From Polytrichum commune (lineage: Eukaryota > Streptophyta > Polytrichopsida > Polytrichales > Polytrichaceae), in contig OX485803.1 in the NCBI GenBank assembly GCA_950295325.1, forward strand, positions 33,110,001 to 33,174,000: a stretch of DNA of 64,000 nt. Reading direction: 5' to 3'. Positions 57,667 to 64,000 of the stretch are shown piece after piece. A program made the translations under genes and the position numbers. Numbering within the stretch: the first letter of the stretch is position 1; the number at the start of each line of letters is the position of its first letter. Below the pieces are notes generated by a model that did no database searches, was not told the DNA's origin, and saw nothing but the letters and a program-made list of their open reading frames with translations.

Positions 57667-60600
57667 GGTTGTAGGGATGTATTATAGAGCATGTTTGTCC
57701 TGTGGTAACATCTTGCATGGTGTTGCTTGAACCCAAAAAGGGTGATTGGAGTTCAATGTTGCCCCTTGTTTTACATCACAGGTGCCTCATGGATACACAC
57801 GAATTCCATGTGTACCAGTAGGATGGGATAGTTTTGAAGGTTGGTGGTGAATTGGAAGCCATTGTCATGACGATTTATTCAGTTTTGAAATAATAATGTG
57901 TCTTAGTAGGCTTGAGCAACCTTGGCCACTTCACATTTGGTGTAGTTTTTCTTATCTCCACCTTCCCAGAAGGATACAATGTTCTTAAATGCCCGTTAGC
58001 TTCTTGAATTGCCATTTGGAATTACAGGACTTGATCTACCTCCTTGAGCATCAAATTTCTTTGATGTTGGAGGAAGCAAGGTTTCTTGTGGACAACAATG
58101 TCCATTCCAAAGTAGATTCACTGGCCAGGAGGGCATTCTGCAATTTATTTTCTTCAGCCTGCCTTTTTCCTGCAAATCCTAGTTGTTTCCTACATGGTAA
58201 TCTGAACTGAGCAAGTTTTCACCATGTGGCTCTGTTGACACTTGAGATGTCAACTCCAACACTGGACAATAATTTGCAGTTTCAAGATGACAGCGAGGTG
58301 AGGGCTTGAAAATGTTTGATGTTTATTAAAACCCCTGTTTTGGCTTAGAAATGAGGGTGTACACAAGGAAGATCCTTTCTGGTTTCATCATGCGTTGCTT
58401 ATCAGGCTTGTGGATGTAGCAGTGGATAATGCGACTGCAAGCTCGTCCACAACTTAAAAGGGGTTTGAGATTTTCTTAAATAAATAATTAGGTTAGTTGT
58501 AATGGACAAATGTCTCAATTGGCAAGAGTGTCTGTAAAAGTACAACCTGAGAAGCACCTCCAAAGACAAATGGTGTTGACAAATTCAGACTTCAATTGTC
58601 TGGGATTTGGTGGCACAATTTAAGTGAGGGACAAGCATGCCAGGGGTCCACTCACTCCACTCTATTGCACAGAATCAGTCTAGTGCACTACAGTGTTGGA
58701 CTAGTATTTTTCTGATACCATTTGGGTATCTATTAGTGAGGATTTCAATTTTTTTGATACTAGTGGGCTATGGGAATTTGACAGTAATTCTGTTTTCGAT
58801 ACCATTTGGATATGTACACCATGCAAGATTCTTCATACCTAGGGAAAACCGTCCTAGTATCAACGTGGTTGAGAATGGTATTGATTCGTATGATAACTAG
58901 GGTATACAAAGATTCTCTCACCTTGACATACGGCTGGACCACCCCTTATTGTTTGTTTTAAAAAAAAAAACAGTAGGTTTTGATATCTGTTGAGTTCAGA
59001 AGTAGTCAAGGTGATGACCTTAAGATTTTTTGCGGAGTTTAAGGTGGCTACATTTAGATGAATCAAAGGGAGTAATTGGCAAATGCACGTAGCTTATTTG
59101 TCAACTCGAGTGGCGACTTCTAATAGAACATGGTAGAACTCCAAGGCTACATGTATGGTTTGAAAGGTGAAGAATCGCCCCATGTATAAAATAATAGCCC
59201 CATATTTTTATTCAAAATCTACAAGTGGCTACATACACACCACAAAGTAAGGGGGAAATTGGCTATGTATTGAAATTGGCTACACAAAAACAAATTGCAC
59301 TAGCCCCTTAAACTCTAGAGGCTTTTGAGATCCAACTAGTTTGCAAATGTATGAGAGGATCAACATACACATACTTTATACATTTCAAGCACTTAGCAAC
59401 ATCTAGGCCAACAAGTGTTGCACCGACCCTCTTAAATATCAACGTGCATCCAAGTGCGCCAATTTGTACACATATAAGATGATCAATGTTGAAACATCCT
59501 ACACTTGAAGTGCCTTATGCATTTCTACACCCAAAAAGATTGGACCAATCCACTTAAACAAGAGAATAGACCCAAAATAAACATCATTGCTTAAAAAGGC
59601 AACTCAAATAATCACATATACAAGTGCAAATATGTAGGGAGGAAGGTTGGCGCCTTCAAGCACCAATAGTGCTTTCCACTTTGAAACTTGAATTTTTGGT
59701 ACTTGAAATTATTAAACTCCACTACAATCAAAAGGTGGCATCACTATTTGCCACTACATGAATAAAGAAGGTACAAGGTACAAGCTAAGAGAGCAAGAGG
59801 GTAACGACCACAAGGGTGGAGAATGGAGGAGAAAGTGGAGACACCACTCTCCCCACCTCACTAAACTGTAGGTGTTGTGAGCCCTTGAATGGGAGGATGG
59901 GCTCCATCCATGGCTCACAGTGGAACTCATTGGCTACTCCTAAGAATGGAGCTTAGAGGTGGGTCCCAATTTTCAGGCTACTCCACTCCACCCATGTGAA
60001 TCTAGTTGGTGCCACCTCTTCCTTGCAAAGAGTGGAGGTGACACCTTAGAAGGCCAAAATCTAATATTTTTCAACAAGTGTGTAAATCAATTCACTTCAT
60101 CGTAGCAAAATGGCTACTAGTATTTGGGGAAAAAAGGGCTACGCATCACAAAACGATATTTTGATACTTATGGGTAGGTTTTCTTATACCAATTTTGATG
60201 TTGATTTTTGATACCCATGCATTCATCTATATCCCGGTCCAACATTCATCTTGACTTTTGTGTGTAGTTAATAATCAATTATGTTTCTAGTTGTTAACCC
60301 CTAATGTCCAAAGAGACAACATTGTGGGTGATGGGCACAAGGGCTAGGCTAATAAGCCTTTGAGGAAGGGTTGGGGACCTCTTAGGGGTCTTGATTGTCC
60401 TCATGTTCCTCAAAACCTTCGACAAAAGTTCATGTCGAAACTGAATCAAAATGTGGTTGGAGTTCCAAATCCTTCATTCAAACATCAAAAATATTTTGTA
60501 AGACTTTTGATATGAGAAAGGAATTAATGAGGTGGTGCTCAATTCATAAAAAAATTCACCTCCATATGCATATGATGTGCTAAATTGAGTAAATTGATAA

Positions 60601-63600
60601 TGGTAAGTAGAATGGGCAATGTATAGTGTGACTTACCATGGGCAACCATATAGTGTGGCTCATAATAAGCACTATCAGGCTAGAAACTAAAGTGTAACCC
60701 TATTTACACTTGAATCTTCAAGTGCTCACCACGTTTTCATTCTATCACTTCTACTTGTGGGTAAGGTATCAAATGAAAGATATTGAAATTTGAAATCTAA
60801 AGAGCCCGATCTCACTTCCTAAGCATAAGAATTTAAGGAGAAAATATCTAAAAATAAACATTCAAACGTTTTGTTAATTGAATACACACTTTGCCCAAAT
60901 GGTTAAGAATTAATAATCAATTTTAGGTTATTGTGGAAAGGGGCCAAGGAGCTCTACAAGATGAACTATTTGTTTGAAGAAAAGGAGCAAGTTTTGCAGG
61001 AAATATCATCATTTGAAACACTCGGTAGATTTTTGTGGTAGCACCACCTTTACTATGCATGTGCTCACAGCAAGGATAGAAAGACACGTATTGTGTAGAT
61101 AGCAATACATTGCACACTATTTCTAATCCGACTAAAAATATTATAGCCTACAACGTGGACATTTGATGTGCACAAGTTTGGATTGTAAATAGTGTGCACC
61201 CCCAATGTCATCCCCAATGTTCTTTAGTATGGAAAAAAAATCAATTATGTGGCCCACAACATTTATCATAGCTAGTATAGCCCATAACGTTTGCTTGTAG
61301 AGTTATCATTTTAGGTTTTATTTTCACCTCATATTCTAAAATAGTCTGTAGTACCTACCAACTTTTAAATCTGAAATCGATGAGTAGAAATAAGTAGATT
61401 CCAGGGGCTTGTGAGGCCTGCATTGAAGCAAGAATTGGGAAAAGCAAAAACACTTCCACAATGACTGACTTTGGTCCAAAGTTTTGAAACTTTCAAGCAT
61501 TACCATGACTGGCCATAAGTCATTGTCAAATGTATGGGTGAACTTGAAAAAAATTCTTTGCCACCCCGGTGTAAGGGCTTGCTTGGCCCACTCAAAATGG
61601 CGACCAACATGTAATTAATGTTTGTCTCTTGTTCTTGGCAAATAGTGGCCATTTCAAATTGGTCATCATTGATTGAACTTTTTTGAATATGGAGGTGGCC
61701 ACTTTGGAATGGTCAACATCCATCGAACACCAGGAAAAAAGAGTATGAATTGCATGCTAGTCTTCACTTCAAGTTGGCAAGTTTTCATGTGGGAGGGGTG
61801 TATAATACACAGTACTTATTTGTAGACATCTAAGGCCCTGGTTTCATTGCCGGTAAGGGGGAATTAATACTAAGAAGTGCTAGGGAAAAGTATTCGCTTA
61901 ACTATTGTAAACTTTTTTTTATGCGGTCACACTACCAATGAACTTACCTAGTGTTAAGTTTTACACTCTGGCATGGGTTGCCCAATACCCTACCCTCTCA
62001 ATACTTGAGTACAAGACCCTACCAATATCAAGTCGAGCACATAACTAATTTAGTTAAGTTCAACTTCTCCCAAAAATGGTTAAGGAGAGAGCTAGAAGAC
62101 GAGGCCAATTATCTTATCCTTAGCTAATGCTAGCTCTAGTTAAGCCTAGTGTGGCAACAAAGCATCTAGCTAACTTAACATAAACAACATATATATATAA
62201 GTAAGTTTGTACATATTTTCAAAATGTGATTTTTTTTTTAATAATATTGGTTGCTTCAATTCTATGGGCAAATTCCATGGATACACTTTCATGTACCTAA
62301 ATTTTATGAGAAATATGTGATTTCTTTGTAATTGCTTAATGGTTATGCTACTAGAATATGATAGAAAAATGTTATATTTATTTTTTGATGTTAAATCTAT
62401 ATATGTAAATTTTGAATGGTGCTAACATAATCAAAACAATTGCTACAATACTATCATACTCAACTTTGCATATTGTATAGGAGGATCTTGCCACTAAATC
62501 TTATCATAAAATCCTACAATAGACTTTAACATGTTATGATTTGGGACTTGGATTACGTCCAATTTTACTTAAATATGAGTTAACTAGTTGTCCTTAACCG
62601 GTGATGCGGGTGGGGCCTAAGAAGGACAACATGGACGTCTCATATGGAGAAGCCAAAGTGACACTTCAGCATGCACTCTTGGAGTCAATGCATTCTATCA
62701 TGCCAAATGGATTGGTACGCATGAACTTCCTCAGTTTCCTTATATTATGTTAAAAGTGCACTTGAGCCCGATTGTTGCTACATACGGCCAAGTGAGGAGC
62801 TCACCCCAATCAAATTTAGGTTCAAGAGTTGGATCTACTTTTGGACATTGGATTCCAAGTCTTGATTCAATGCTAACATTCAAAATCATCCAAAGAACCT
62901 AACTTGACAATTACACTAAAATAAGAATACATATGTAAAAAAAAACCTAGCGTAATTCGTCAAAACTGTGCAAATAAGATGTGCACCCATGACACAGTTT
63001 GTTCCCAACCTTAGAACTTAATTGCCTAAATATTTGAAAACGAGACTCTCAATTTCAAATGTTTGGATCTTGCTAAAAAAAAAAGATGAATGATGAGACC
63101 AACGTGCTCTCAACCTTCCACACCCTCAAATCGAGATCCGACTCCTCAATTACACAAAGTGCTTGATTAACCCTCAACTTCTTAGTGCGTATTGTGGGTT
63201 CATTAGATCATCTAAAATGTTCGCAATCTAAGGGTCATTTTTTTTAATTGTACCCAAAAGAAACGTTGTTGCTAATGATTTTAAGATCACAACAACACAG
63301 TAGCAATATTTAGTAATTTTTGCAATTTGTTCATAATCAAATTAGAATCATTAAACTTCAAAAAATGTGATAAATATTTCCTTGTTCAAATTTCCTAGAT
63401 TATATTAAGAATAGATATACACTTTGAGGCAAGAAAAAGAATCCATAGAAAATTGACAATTTTCAATCCAAATAATGTGAAGTTACTTTGTATAATAATG
63501 TATCAACTAAGAGAAAAGATAGTTCATCCTTGACTTTAAAATCTCTTGTGGATGACCATCTTTCCATATTGGAATGGGGTCATTGCCATTGACAAGAAAA

Positions 63601-64000
63601 TTTCATGAGGAACACAACGATACCCATTGTGACCTTCCTAGCACCTTCCTTTGGGATGGATTTACCTTCAAGAGTCATTCATAAGCCCAAAACATGCTTC
63701 TCAGGAAGTTAAGGGTTAAGCTTGGATATGATTCTAGAGTTGGGTGAAATCCAACCTACATATTTGTACGTATTTCCAAATGATCTTCTCTAGTTTTAGG
63801 AAAAGAATGCATAACACATTTATTTATTCCTCCCATATTTCTTTCGCTTACATCTTAAACCTAAAATTAAAACATCCAGTAGTATATTGATTTATAACTT
63901 GAAAATTGTAGAATATCATGTACAAAAACCCTCTACATGATTGATTCTAAAGCTTTGGAGTTCAGTAGATGCACCATGTGTATTCAGGAGTGTAATACTT
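57667..64000. other. 3' flank of arogenate dehydrogenase and 6 kb of gene-free DNA
   Basis: The first 300-600 bases likely contain the 3' UTR. Beyond, the DNA is AT-rich with only very short frames. The words TTTGATAC and GATACCATTTGG recur at 58,710-58,810. The stretch 59,100-60,060 repeats CCACTTGG-, GGCTAC- and GGAGTGG-type words without clear ends, and 61,560-61,740 has ATGGCGACCAAC and GTGGCCA words. No tRNA, rRNA, gene or well-defined transposon end was recognised. Confidence 0.45.

Overview
This is a piece of a plant nuclear genome. All the recognisable genes are eukaryotic, with GT-AG introns: a plant-type phosphoenolpyruvate carboxylase ending in QNTG, an arogenate dehydrogenase with a plastid transit-like leader, a mitochondrial-type zinc alcohol dehydrogenase, a polyprenol reductase, a single-domain DUF642-like wall protein and the initiator-tRNA ribosylphosphate transferase Rit1. 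Exons are moderately diverged from seed-plant sequences, introns run from about 100 to 1,100 bp, and there is one gene per 10 kb or so. I infer a non-seed land plant (moss or lycophyte grade), but the window does not prove this.

Layout. 1-4,500: AT-rich DNA built mostly of TIR elements and tandem repeats. 4,852-8,809 (+): polyprenol reductase, 7 exons, 369 aa. 9,521-9,937 (-): orphan ORF. 12,412-13,278 (+): intronless, GC-rich secreted DUF642-like protein with a GPI-type tail. 16,155-19,826 (-): RIT1, 6 exons, 627 aa, with a MITE in one intron. 20,850-22,165 (-): decayed Ty1/copia gag-protease fragment. 22,240-22,920: diverged tandem array with a period near 50 bp. 23,180-27,400: a long tract rich in G+T on the given strand, with no genes. 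30,206-37,804 (+): PEPC, 12 exons, 977 aa, C3-type residues. 37,805-41,300: intergenic DNA with MITEs and a hairpin. 41,306-45,499 (+): zinc alcohol dehydrogenase, 8 exons, 427 aa. 45,500-53,600: nested DNA transposons, including a PIF/Harbinger-like element with a TTA target duplication. 53,608-57,666 (+): arogenate dehydrogenase, 7 exons, 436 aa. 57,667-64,000: AT-rich with no gene recognised.

The genes do not form a pathway cluster; they are independent housekeeping genes. PEPC (C4 acid supply) and TyrA (tyrosine synthesis) are both primary metabolism, polyprenol reductase feeds dolichol for N-glycosylation, and RIT1 keeps initiator and elongator tRNA-Met apart. In all five multi-exon genes the splice phases close exactly and give intact proteins.

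The less ordinary material is in the non-coding DNA: an array of G-quadruplex motifs inside a TIR element, a 153-156 bp MITE family present three times (in a PEPC intron, between genes, and in the alcohol dehydrogenase first intron), three precursor-sized hairpins, and the 4-kb G+T-skewed block. All coordinates were counted by hand and none was checked by alignment.
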